DNA of 16,864 bases, from the NCBI GenBank assembly GCA_937864385.1, contig CALMJN010000377.1:1-16864 (forward strand), in the 5' to 3' direction. This DNA is from an uncultured Methanosarcinales archaeon. Its GTDB lineage: Archaea; Halobacteriota; Methanosarcinia; Methanotrichales; Methanotrichaceae. Under the pieces are notes generated by a model. The model was not told the DNA's origin. It was given only the letters and a program-made list of their open reading frames with translations, and did not search any database. This document shows, piece after piece, positions 1 through 6,684 of this stretch (positions are counted from its first letter, which is position 1; every line of letters begins with the position of its first letter). The position numbers were made by a program, and so were the translations under genes.

Positions 1-1
1 T

Positions 2-472
2 TCAAAAGAATGGCAGTTGAATAAACTTGAAAAGGAAATGAACCGTCAAGATTTCTGGGAGGACACAACCCATGCGCAGCGAGTTAGTAGAGAGGCTGCC
101 TCCCTGCGGTCACAATTGGAAGAATGGAAAAAACTGTCAAAACGGTTGATGGAAGTCATAGAATTAATATCTCTGGAAGATGCAACCCTTCAGACGGATC
201 TTGAAAAAGAATTGGATGAAATTAATGTCATCCTGGAAGAAAAATCATTTCAAGCCAAGCTTTCTGGTACCTATGATCAGGATAGTGCCCTGTTAGCCAT
301 ACATGCTGGCGCTGGTGGGACGGATTCGCAAGACTGGGCGGAAATGCTCGAGCGCATGTACATGCGCTGGGTGGAATACCGCGGCTACTCTGCGGAAGTG
401 ATCGACCTCTCTGAGGGCGAAGAGGCCGGGATCGGCTGGCCTTGCCTCAACCGGCAATGGCAAGGGCAGTGA
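2..472 (+). CDS. prfB: Truncated bacterial peptide chain release factor 2 (RF2), internal fragment
   Basis: The frame is open from the left edge, so the true start lies outside the window; a TTG at 17 is only the first start-like codon. The product resembles the N-terminal coiled-coil and start of the PCRF domain of bacterial RF2: a DFWED motif near the start, a long helical stretch, then the hallmark HAGAGGTDSQDWAEMLERMY at about 284-343 and the GEEAGI motif ending near 434. A full RF2 would continue with a KS-T-L-I-G strand, the SPF tripeptide and the GGQ loop. Here 12 unrelated residues and a stop follow, and no other frame resumes RF2, so it lacks both stop-codon recognition and peptidyl-tRNA hydrolysis. 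Archaea use aRF1, so this gene is foreign. The first 300 bases are about 42% GC by my count, lower than the rest of the window. It is a horizontally acquired remnant or an assembly chimera. Confidence 0.8.
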   Translation, partial: SKEWQLNKLEKEMNRQDFWEDTTHAQRVSREAASLRSQLEEWKKLSKRLMEVIELISLEDATLQTDLEKELDEINVILEEKSFQAKLSGTYDQDSALLAIHAGAGGTDSQDWAEMLERMYMRWVEYRGYSAEVIDLSEGEEAGIGWPCLNRQWQGQ

Positions 473-514
473 GCCGGCTGCCATTCAAGGATATATGTGA
501 GATGTGAGGAGGCC

Positions 515-1030
515 ATGAACAGCAAAGAGAAAGCCTTGCTTCATCGCGGCATGGACCATGTCCGACAGAGGAGATTCGAGCAGGCCCTGGAGGTCTTCGA
601 TAAGATAACTGCCGCCAATCCGGATATACCGGAGGCCTGGAACAACCGCGGTGTAGCCTTATTCAGCCTGGGACGCCTGGATGAAGCCCTTGAAAGCTAT
701 GATCGCAGCCTGGCCCTGGAGGGCGATAACCTGGATGCTCTCCGGAACAAGGCTTTTGTCCTGCGCAGCCAGCGGCGGCTGGATGAGGCTCTGGCGGCTT
801 ACGATACTGTACTCCAGAAGGGAGGCGACGGCTATGACCTGGAATCGGCAGCTGTGGTTCTCACCGGCCTGGGACGGCTGGAGGAGGCCTTGAGTTGTCT
901 ATACCTGGCCAGAGAACAGCTCTCCTTCGAGCGCCTGGAGGAGGAGATAGCAGCGGTGAAGGCACTGATGGAAGAGAGGGGCCTTCCCGTCCCGGAAAGA
1001 ACGCCGGAGAAAGCTCAGGGGAAAGAGTGA
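515..1030 (+). CDS. Tetratricopeptide repeat (TPR) protein
   Basis: This is a 171-residue soluble protein without signal peptide or membrane segment. It consists of about four TPR units: residues 5-38, 39-72, 73-106 and a degenerate one at about 107-140. Each shows the W/Y-G-A-Y-A-type pattern, for example the WNNRGVALF motif in repeat 2 and the LDEALESYD and LDEALAAYD helices. A charged tail rich in Glu and Lys follows. TPR arrays are protein-protein binding scaffolds; the partner cannot be read from sequence. I chose ATG 515, which follows a GAGGAGG purine run at 506-512, over an upstream in-frame GTG at 497. The gene begins just downstream of the point where release-factor similarity ends, so it is the first complete native gene of the window. 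Its repeats resemble those of the TPR protein at the right end. Confidence 0.8.
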   Translation: MNSKEKALLHRGMDHVRQRRFEQALEVFDKITAANPDIPEAWNNRGVALFSLGRLDEALESYDRSLALEGDNLDALRNKAFVLRSQRRLDEALAAYDTVLQKGGDGYDLESAAVVLTGLGRLEEALSCLYLAREQLSFERLEEEIAAVKALMEERGLPVPERTPEKAQGKE

Positions 1031-1110
1031 TAATATCCAAAGGACAAAAGGATAATACAGATGACCAGCTGTCCTGTTAACCCCAGAATTGATTATGGTG
1101 GGATCAGATC

Positions 1111-1344
1111 TTGAAGGGCTTCATAATGATCAATGTTGAGCCGGGGACGGAAAAAGCGGTCCACGACGAGCTTGCTGTCATAAAGGGTATCCGGGAGGTG
1201 GTTCCGGTCTATGGGGAGCATGATTTCATAGCCATAGCCGATGTGGAGAGCATCTCCGACCTGAACCGGGCCGTGCTCAATATCCGAGAGATAGCGGGCA
1301 TAAGCTATACCCAGACCATACTAGGCATGGAGCTAAGGCTATAG
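1111..1344 (+). CDS. Stand-alone RAM domain protein (Lrp/AsnC ligand-binding domain)
   Basis: This 77-residue protein is a single RAM (AsnC_trans_reg) domain, the effector-binding part of Lrp/AsnC regulators, without the helix-turn-helix. The β-α-β-β-α-β pattern is visible: FIMINVEPGTE, then helix EKAVHDELAVIKG, strands IREVVPVYGEHDFIAIADV, then helix and final strand QTILGMEL. Such domains form dimers and higher rings that bind amino acids and can modulate full-length Lrp partners. The TTG at 1111 is preferred because it keeps the first strand intact and follows GGTGGGATC at 1097-1105; an ATG at 1126 would cut that strand. The stop lies 5 nt before the MFS transporter, so the two are probably co-transcribed, which suggests an amino-acid-like ligand related to that transporter. 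This functional link is inference. Confidence 0.8.
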   Translation: MKGFIMINVEPGTEKAVHDELAVIKGIREVVPVYGEHDFIAIADVESISDLNRAVLNIREIAGISYTQTILGMELRL

Positions 1345-1349
1345 AATCA

Positions 1350-2525
1350 ATGCCTTCCCGGCCAGGATCTCTTTTACCCTTATATCTAGCCGTCTTTGTG
1401 GCTGTGCTGGGCTTCTCCCTCATCGCCCCCTTCTTTCCCCAATTTGTCATGGGCCTGGGAGCGTCCTACTCGTGGCTCGGCATCATCGTCTCCGTCTATG
1501 GCGCAGTGCAGCTCTTAACCCAGATTCCCATGGGGCGGCTGTCCGACCGGACCGGCAGAAGGAAGATCATGCTTTTCGGCCTGGCCAGCTTCGCTTTCAT
1601 GCCTTTGCTCTATATCTGGGCCGATAGCACATCATCCCTCCTTCTGATCCGGGCTCTGGGCGGCCTGGGGGCCTCAGCGGTCTGGCCCATAGCCATGGCC
1701 TTGATCGTGGACCGGGCCGATGCGGCAGGCAGGGGGGAGGCCATGGGCTGGTACAATGCCTCCTTTTTCTCCGCCCTGGCTCTGGGGCCGTGGATGGGGG
1801 GAGTGCTCTACGATTGGTTTGGCCAGAATGCTCCCTTTTTGCTCTGGGCTATCCTGGGAGCGGCATCTTTTCTGGTGGTGCTTTTCCGGGTAGCCGAGCC
1901 GGAGAAGATCAAGCTCAAGATTGGAGAGGTGCCGGCGCGGCAGCAGGGGGCCCTCATCTCTACAGGCTATAAGATGACCTTTCTCTCCTGCTCCTCAGTG
2001 GTCCTCTGGTCCGGCATAGTGGGGGGCTTCAACTTCACCATGCTCCCCGGCTATGCTGCAGGCCTGGGCCTCGGCGCGGCAGATATCGGCATGATCTATC
2101 TGGCCTATGGAAGCAGCACTGCGCTCTTCAACATCTACTTCGGCCGCCAGGCAGACCGGGGCGGCAGAAAGAGGCTTATCTTCGTAGGCTGCTTGGCCGG
2201 TGCAGCAGGCTTTGCTCTTCTGCCCCTGGTGGGAGGGCTGGTCCAGGCGGCATTCCTCTTCTCTCTCCTGGGAATGGGCCTGGGCATGGCCGGCCCGGCG
2301 GCAGCAGCCCTGATCGCCGATACCACCTCGCCCTCCCGGCGGGGGGAGGTCTACGGCATATTCAATACCGCCAGAATGGCCGGGGTGGTCATAGGCCCCC
2401 TAATAGCCGGCTTTGCCGCCGATATGCACGGCATCAACGGAGCAGTGTATGCCTTTATCGTTCTGGCTGCGGCCATAACCCTGGCCAGCCTGACCATAAG
2501 GGAGGCCGGGGCGGACTTCAATTGA
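1350..2525 (+). CDS. Major facilitator superfamily (MFS) transporter
   Basis: This 391-residue integral membrane protein has about 12 hydrophobic helices in two halves. The MFS motif A is present between TM2 and TM3 (GRLSDRTGRRK, residues 62-72) and as a second copy between TM8 and TM9 (GRQADRGGRKR, residues 265-275), with a central cytoplasmic loop around residues 181-205. A glycine/proline-rich helix after the second motif (GMGLGMAGPAAAALIADTTS) and the length fit the DHA1 drug:H+ antiporter-like group of proton-driven exporters. The substrate cannot be assigned. The ATG lies 5 nt after the RAM protein, with little ribosome binding site of its own, so translational coupling is likely. It is convergent with the secreted-protein gene ending at 2562, with only 36 bases between. 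Confidence 0.9.
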   Translation: MPSRPGSLLPLYLAVFVAVLGFSLIAPFFPQFVMGLGASYSWLGIIVSVYGAVQLLTQIPMGRLSDRTGRRKIMLFGLASFAFMPLLYIWADSTSSLLLIRALGGLGASAVWPIAMALIVDRADAAGRGEAMGWYNASFFSALALGPWMGGVLYDWFGQNAPFLLWAILGAASFLVVLFRVAEPEKIKLKIGEVPARQQGALISTGYKMTFLSCSSVVLWSGIVGGFNFTMLPGYAAGLGLGAADIGMIYLAYGSSTALFNIYFGRQADRGGRKRLIFVGCLAGAAGFALLPLVGGLVQAAFLFSLLGMGLGMAGPAAAALIADTTSPSRRGEVYGIFNTARMAGVVIGPLIAGFAADMHGINGAVYAFIVLAAAITLASLTIREAGADFN

Positions 2526-2561
2526 TAATAAAAAAGGATCTCTTTCCGTCCCAGAATTATC

Positions 2562-2954
2562 TCAGTTCAATCCCTGTGCGCTGAGGCTGCTCCAGGAGCT
2601 CTCTCCTCCTATGCGCAGAGATGAGCGGCCCTGGGCATAGCGGAGGTTGTCCTCCAGATGCCCTCCGAAGGTTACAGGGATGGGTCCCAGAGCGCCTGCT
2701 CCTTTGCTTCCGATCCTGATAGTGTTACTGCTGTTGGTGAGGTTGACCGGAAGGGCATTGGAGTAGAAGCTCTGGCCCAGGAGGGGGAAATAGGGAGATT
2801 TCACTATCTCCAGAAGGGATAGATCCGCCGGCCTGGCGGATGGATTGGGGTAGCCCGCCTGGAAGAGCAGGGGATCGTGGTAGGTCCACATGGTCGCTAT
2901 TGCGCTCGTCGATAGCATTAGCAGCACTGCCAATAGAGCTATATGTTTTGCCAT
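2562..2954 (-). CDS. Small secreted protein of unknown function
   Basis: I do not recognise this 130-residue protein. It has a clear signal peptide (residues 1-21: KH, a hydrophobic core of Leu/Ala/Val, then a likely cleavage near STSAIAT). The mature part is polar, with Pro-rich segments (YPNPSARPADL) and a Ser/Gly-rich end, one Asn-X-Thr/Ser cluster (NLTNSSNT) that could be N-glycosylated in an archaeon, and no second membrane span. A strong ribosome binding site (GGGGGGAG) sits just before ATG 2954. It follows the tyrosine-rich secreted protein on the same strand by 59 nt, so both are probably made from one promoter at about 3414 and act outside the cell membrane. A role in the cell surface or sheath is only a guess. 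Confidence 0.7.
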   Translation of the reverse strand: MAKHIALLAVLLMLSTSAIATMWTYHDPLLFQAGYPNPSARPADLSLLEIVKSPYFPLLGQSFYSNALPVNLTNSSNTIRIGSKGAGALGPIPVTFGGHLEDNLRYAQGRSSLRIGGESSWSSLSAQGLN

Positions 2955-3013
2955 AGTCTCCCCCCTGACTGAAGCCTGATTTAAACCTGATCCTTAAGAT
3001 CCCTCTCCATTGT

Positions 3014-3385
3014 TCAGACCGTCTGCCACCCGCCCGGGGAATAGACCCTGATCGAGGAGCCATACCGGGCTATCTGCATGGTCTTTCCCAGATCCCAGTG
3101 CTCGCCAATCCACCAGGGAGAGGTGGGATATCTCCAAGCAAGGTAGGTAGGATAATAATAGGCGGGCTGTACTCTGGGCCAGGCATAGCTGTAAGTGGGG
3201 TAATAATAGGAATAATAAGGTGAGAGAAGACCATTATAGCTGTAGACGGGATAGACGGCCATCCAGTCCCAGGCCGGCCCATTTTCCGCCTTTTTTTCCG
3301 GACTATTTGATTCGCTCTGGGCTGCGCCGGCATAGCAGCCTAGGCATAAGATGAGGGTGATCAGGACTGCTGTAATTCTGGACAT
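3014..3385 (-). CDS. Tyrosine-rich secreted protein or lipoprotein of unknown function
   Basis: This 123-residue protein has a signal peptide (residues 1-22, core ITAVLITLILCLGCYAG). A cysteine at residue 17 preceded by Leu-Gly could be a lipobox, though the position -3 residue is Cys, so simple cleavage near AGAAQ is also possible. The mature chain is remarkable: in about 50 residues (roughly 43-92) there are 15 tyrosines, several tryptophans and evenly placed prolines, in patterns such as PYYSYYYPTYSYAWP and PAYYYPTYLAWRYP. The end (GSSIRVYSPGGWQTV) is less biased. I do not recognise a family. Aromatic-rich extracellular chains often pack into structural or adhesive layers, but that is inference. 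A TATA box centred about 29 bases upstream of ATG 3385 and the absence of a ribosome binding site suggest a leaderless message, shared with the secreted protein downstream. Confidence 0.7.
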   Translation of the reverse strand: MSRITAVLITLILCLGCYAGAAQSESNSPEKKAENGPAWDWMAVYPVYSYNGLLSPYYSYYYPTYSYAWPRVQPAYYYPTYLAWRYPTSPWWIGEHWDLGKTMQIARYGSSIRVYSPGGWQTV

Positions 3386-3409
3386 AGCCTATAATTTGCA
3401 GGCGACGAC

Positions 3410-3419
3410 GATATAAATC
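3410..3419 (-). promoter_or_regulatory. Archaeal TATA box for the tyrosine-rich secreted protein gene
   Basis: On the minus strand this reads GATTTATATC, a good archaeal box A. Its centre is about 29 bases upstream of ATG 3385, so transcription should begin at or within a few bases of the start codon. No ribosome binding site precedes that ATG, which agrees with a leaderless message. Confidence 0.55.
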
Positions 3420-3463
3420 TAATGCAGCAAGCCCTAGCCGCAGGCGGGTGAGCCTTTCCTATT

Positions 3464-4630
3464 TTAGATCTGATTGATGCACCGTCCCGTAAACGCCGCC
3501 GGCAGCAGGTCGGACAGCTTTGCCACCATCGCCTCGCCTCCAGCGTTGGACATGATCACGGTTATGTCCTCCCCGAACTCTATCAGGCTCTGGCGGCACA
3601 GGCCGCAGGGGGAGACCGGCTCATCGGATGTGCCCACCACCGCCACTGCCTCGAACTCTTTTTCACCCGAGGCCACCGCCCGGGCCAGGGCCGCCCTCTC
3701 GGCACAGATACCCGCTCCGGAGGCGGCGTTCTCTATGTTCCCGGAGCAGTAGATCCTGCCGCTCCTGCCCAGCAGGGCGGCTCCCACCTTGAATCCGGAG
3801 TAGGGGGCATAGGCCTCCTTCATCGCCTCTTTAGCTTTCTCTATGAGAGCATCGTAGCCCCCGGCGTAAGGCCGGGGGGAAGAGCCGCAGCCGAGAGCCC
3901 CCATGTACATGCAATCCTGGGGAGGAATGCTGGGTATGGGCTCCGCAGATTCGGACAGCTGGAGCGGCGCATCCCTGATGATCGCTGCCGGTATGCCCTC
4001 GTCACCCTCTCCCATAACGATCTGGGCCGCTGAGACCAGATTGTCCGCCACCGCCTTGCGGGTGATCTTCAGCTCCCGGCCGAATAGGTCCTTCTGCCCC
4101 CTGGCATCTTCCACTGCATCGAGACCGGCGCAGGCCAGGGCCACGCCGACGCAGCCCAGTCGGAGGGGATGGGTGCGGCTGTCTCCGATGATCACTGCGA
4201 TGTTCCGGCCTTTGGCCAGCCGCTTTCGAATCTGGCAGGCCGAGGCCAGGGGATCGGATGGGAATAGCACCACGCTGCCGGGAGGGGCATTGGAGTTGTC
4301 TATGCCGGCATTGGGATAGAGAAATCCTTCTCTCAGTGTGAGCACCACGCCTGGAATGCCCCCCACAATCTGGTCCGACTCCTCCAGAATAAGCTGCATC
4401 TCTCTGGGGTCCTTCTCATACCTATCGGCCATAAGCCGGGCCAGGGGAGATGGTTCGATATTTTCCAGGTAAACCAGCCTGCCCTCCGCCGTAGCCAGGG
4501 TGCTCTCGGAGACGACCAGGATATCGCCATCCTGCAGGGCCAGATCCGCATCGTTCATGGCCTTTTCCAGTTTATCTGCCAGATCGTCGCCTGGCTTTAT
4601 CAGATCGGTCTTTATCCCCAAAACCTGCAA
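3464..4630 (-). CDS. cofE: Fusion of F420-0:L-glutamate ligase (CofE) with cytidine deaminase (Cdd)
   Basis: This is a 388-residue two-domain protein. Residues 1 to ~235 match CofE, which adds γ-linked L-glutamate(s) to F420-0 with GTP: GDILVVSEST at 35-44, PNAGIDNSNAPPGS at 106-119, IIGDSRTHPLRLG at 147-159 and the NLVSAAQIVMGEGDEG stretch at 197-212. After a Pro-rich linker, residues ~258-388 match a zinc cytidine deaminase: AYAPYSGFKVGAAL (273-286), NIENAA (298-303), catalytic CAE (Cys309, Glu311) and the zinc ligands in PCGLC (Cys342, Cys345). Both active sites look intact. The start is TTG 4630; AGGTG lies 8 nt upstream and the stop of the dihydropteroate synthase gene is one base away, so the genes are coupled. 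CofE (~250 residues) and Cdd (~130) are normally separate proteins. Cdd deaminates cytidine/deoxycytidine to the uracil nucleosides; whether the two activities communicate is unknown. Confidence 0.9.
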   Translation of the reverse strand: MQVLGIKTDLIKPGDDLADKLEKAMNDADLALQDGDILVVSESTLATAEGRLVYLENIEPSPLARLMADRYEKDPREMQLILEESDQIVGGIPGVVLTLREGFLYPNAGIDNSNAPPGSVVLFPSDPLASACQIRKRLAKGRNIAVIIGDSRTHPLRLGCVGVALACAGLDAVEDARGQKDLFGRELKITRKAVADNLVSAAQIVMGEGDEGIPAAIIRDAPLQLSESAEPIPSIPPQDCMYMGALGCGSSPRPYAGGYDALIEKAKEAMKEAYAPYSGFKVGAALLGRSGRIYCSGNIENAASGAGICAERAALARAVASGEKEFEAVAVVGTSDEPVSPCGLCRQSLIEFGEDITVIMSNAGGEAMVAKLSDLLPAAFTGRCINQI

Positions 4631-4631
4631 A

Positions 4632-5867
4632 TCATTCCCACCTGTATCGCTCTGGACTGTCTATCAGATCAAGGGCTTCATCAATCAATCGGGCCAGGCG
4701 GGACAGCCGGAATGGCTGGGATCCGAGGTTCCTCACCAGGCCGGCGATCTGGTGGAGGCTGCCCATAATTATGACCTCCTCCGGGCGGGGATCGCAGCGC
4801 AAAGCCAGCTTGGGAACAGCGGCGTCTCCCCCCCGGGCCAGCATCTCCTGCTTGATGATTATGGCCTCCATGCTGGACAGGCCCCGCAGGGAGAGCAGCC
4901 TAAAAGAGCCCTTCCGGCTCAAGGCGGCAAAACCCCGTTCATCCACCCCGGTCCGGCAGAGGATCTGGGCCAGATCTTCTTTGCCGCCCATATAATCCAG
5001 TGCTTCCACCACAAGATCGCCGTCCACCGCCAGGACAGGAGAGCCCCGTACCGCCCGGGCCATTGAAACGGTCTGCCGGCTGGCGGCGATGTCATGGGTG
5101 CGGACTACATGGGCCCCTAGATAGACGGCTATGGCCGTGGCAGCCAGGCTTCCCTCCAGCCTCTGGAAGGGATCGGGCTGGTGGAGACATTCGCCGATGA
5201 AGGTCTTTCGGGACAGGGCAGCCATCACCGGTCGCCCCAGGCAGCGCAGCCGGCTGAAGCCGTCCAGTATGGCCAGGTCATGGGCTGCCGTCTTCTCCGG
5301 TATCCATCTGCCTATTCCCGGATCAAGGATGATCTTCTCGGTGGATACGCCTGCCGACTCGGCTACCCTCATCCGCTCTCCGAGCAGGGTGATGATCTCA
5401 TCCAGGCTCAGCAGATCGCCTGCTTTCTTTCGGGAGGCCATGATGATGAGGGAGGCATCGTGCTCGGCCACAACTGCGGCCATTTCAGGCTGGGCCAGGC
5501 CGGAGACATCATTGATGCAATGAGCGCCGCGGGCCAGGGCATCTGCGGCTATGGCTGGCATCTGGGTGTCCACGGAGACGGTGATATCCAGGCTGTCCAG
5601 AATATCAGAGAGAGCGGGAGTGAGCCTCTGCCTTTCCAGCTCCTCGCTTATGGGCGGAGAGCCCGGAGCGGTGGAGACGGCTCCCACATCGATGATCTCC
5701 GCCCCCTGCTCCTGCATGGATCGGGCCAGGGACAGGGCTTCCTCCGGACCGGCTACCGATCCCTGATAAAATGACTCCCGGCTGAGGTTGATGACTCCCA
5801 TCAGCCGTACCGGTTGGCCATCCCCCACAGCAATCGGGCCTATGAAACCCTCTATCAATGCTCTCAC
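4632..5867 (-). CDS. folP: Dihydropteroate synthase, long archaeal/clostridial-type form
   Basis: Residues 1-275 form the DHPS TIM barrel: LMGVINLSRESFY (22-34, the pterin loop), EIIDVGAVSTAPGS (57-70), VDT (99-101), CINDVSG (117-123), LDPGIGRW (181-188), SRKTFIG (219-225) and the RTHD motif (256-259). It joins a hydroxymethyl-dihydropterin pyrophosphate to an arylamine: p-aminobenzoate for folate, or the ribofuranosyl-aminobenzene phosphate of tetrahydromethanopterin in methanogens. Which one cannot be read here. Residues 276-411 are a C-terminal extension with KQEMLARGGDAAV (339-351) and EVIIMGSLHQ (364-373), as I recall from long DHPS proteins of Clostridia and methanogens. The start is GTG 5867; TTG 5858, which has a better GGTG site 8 nt upstream, is an alternative. 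It lies 22 nt after the permease gene and 1 nt before cofE. Confidence 0.88.
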   Translation of the reverse strand: MRALIEGFIGPIAVGDGQPVRLMGVINLSRESFYQGSVAGPEEALSLARSMQEQGAEIIDVGAVSTAPGSPPISEELERQRLTPALSDILDSLDITVSVDTQMPAIAADALARGAHCINDVSGLAQPEMAAVVAEHDASLIIMASRKKAGDLLSLDEIITLLGERMRVAESAGVSTEKIILDPGIGRWIPEKTAAHDLAILDGFSRLRCLGRPVMAALSRKTFIGECLHQPDPFQRLEGSLAATAIAVYLGAHVVRTHDIAASRQTVSMARAVRGSPVLAVDGDLVVEALDYMGGKEDLAQILCRTGVDERGFAALSRKGSFRLLSLRGLSSMEAIIIKQEMLARGGDAAVPKLALRCDPRPEEVIIMGSLHQIAGLVRNLGSQPFRLSRLARLIDEALDLIDSPERYRWE

Positions 5868-5889
5868 ACCATCCGTCGCATCTTCTCTT

Positions 5890-6684
5890 CTACTCCGAGA
5901 GCCGCAGCAATATGCCCGTCCTCCTGGCCCGTTCTATGGCCAGGTCCAGCAGGATCAGCCCTAGGGTGAGGTAGAATGAGGCCAGAGCGGCACCCCATAC
6001 CAGATGGTGCGGCCCGGGAATAAATACTGACCTGTAGTACTCCAGAAAATAGGTCAGAGGTATGGCCCTGGCCAGGGCCTGCAGCAGGGGAGGCAGCACA
6101 TCCACCGGATAGTAGATTCCGCTTACCAGCAAGATCAGGCCGCTCAAACTCCAGGCGGCCACATCCGCCTTCTGGCCGAAGGTGAGTATGGATATGCACA
6201 CAGTTATGCCTATGGTGGCAGCCATGGCGAATATGCCGGCCAGGAAGGCCAGAACGGGAAAGATGCCGCCGGCTAAAAAGTCGAATCCGAAGAGCTGCCC
6301 GCTCACGGCGACCAGAATGAAGAAGACCACGCTTCCCCGCAATATCCCGAAGAGCAGAGCTCCGAACACCAGATGGTAGCTTCTCACCGGGGCGATGAAG
6401 GTGTTCTTGATGCTCTTGGACCACATGTCGAATAAAAGGACATAGGCCACATCTATCTGGGCCACCTGGAGGATGGTGAGAGCAATGGCTCCTACCAGAA
6501 GAAAGGAGACCATGGAGCCCTCCACAGCCAGAAAGCGGGTGAGAAGGCCGATGGAGAGCAGGCTGATCATGGGCCAGAAGAATAGCTCGAAGACGGTGAA
6601 TATGTTCCTTCTGGAGATGATCCAGTTCTTGTAGGCCGAGGCCAAAAATCGGTTAAGTTCACCTTGCCAGCTCAATGAAAACAT
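5890..6684 (-). CDS. ABC-2 type transporter permease
   Basis: This protein of about 264 residues has six hydrophobic helices, the topology of ABC-2 permeases: TM1 near FELFFWPMISLLSIGLL, TM2 near FLLVGAIALTILQVAQI, TM3 near LLFGILRGSVVFFILVAV, TM4 near GIFAMAATIGITVCISI, TM5 around WSLSGLILLVSGIYYPVDVL with the following PLTYFLEYYR segment, and a final helix before a basic C-terminus (ERARRTG). The YYP-V-LP pattern after TM5 is typical of drug/polysaccharide-type exporters. It overlaps the ATPase gene, whose stop is at 6659. I chose ATG 6684; TTG 6711 (longer) and TTG 6645 (no overlap, with GGTGA at the ATPase stop 13 nt upstream) are possible. It forms an exporter with the ATPase; the cargo is unknown. 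Confidence 0.85.
   Translation of the reverse strand: MFSLSWQGELNRFLASAYKNWIISRRNIFTVFELFFWPMISLLSIGLLTRFLAVEGSMVSFLLVGAIALTILQVAQIDVAYVLLFDMWSKSIKNTFIAPVRSYHLVFGALLFGILRGSVVFFILVAVSGQLFGFDFLAGGIFPVLAFLAGIFAMAATIGITVCISILTFGQKADVAAWSLSGLILLVSGIYYPVDVLPPLLQALARAIPLTYFLEYYRSVFIPGPHHLVWGAALASFYLTLGLILLDLAIERARRTGILLRLSE

Noticed and set aside
436..472. RF2 continuing in another frame after a simple frameshift
   Set aside because: I read the other two forward frames after 434; none gives the expected RF2 continuation (KS-T-L-I-G, SPFD), so this is loss of sequence rather than a single indel.
1041..1075. Inverted repeat AGGACA/TGTCCT after the first TPR gene as a terminator hairpin
   Set aside because: The stem is only 6 bp with a loop of about 24 bases and no following T-run.
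3146..3260. Short AT-rich direct repeats on the plus strand (TAATAATAGG type)
   Set aside because: They are explained by repeated tyrosine codons in the tyrosine-rich protein rather than by a separate DNA repeat.
5181..5774. Long plus-strand open frame (197 codons) opposite dihydropteroate synthase
   Set aside because: The opposite strand encodes a clear DHPS with all motifs; the plus-strand frame has no recognisable motif and is a by-product of GC-rich codon use.
5864..6424. Minus-strand open frame of 186 codons overlapping the ABC-2 permease in another frame
   Set aside because: Arg/Pro/Gly/His-rich composition typical of a shifted frame, while the permease frame gives coherent membrane helices.
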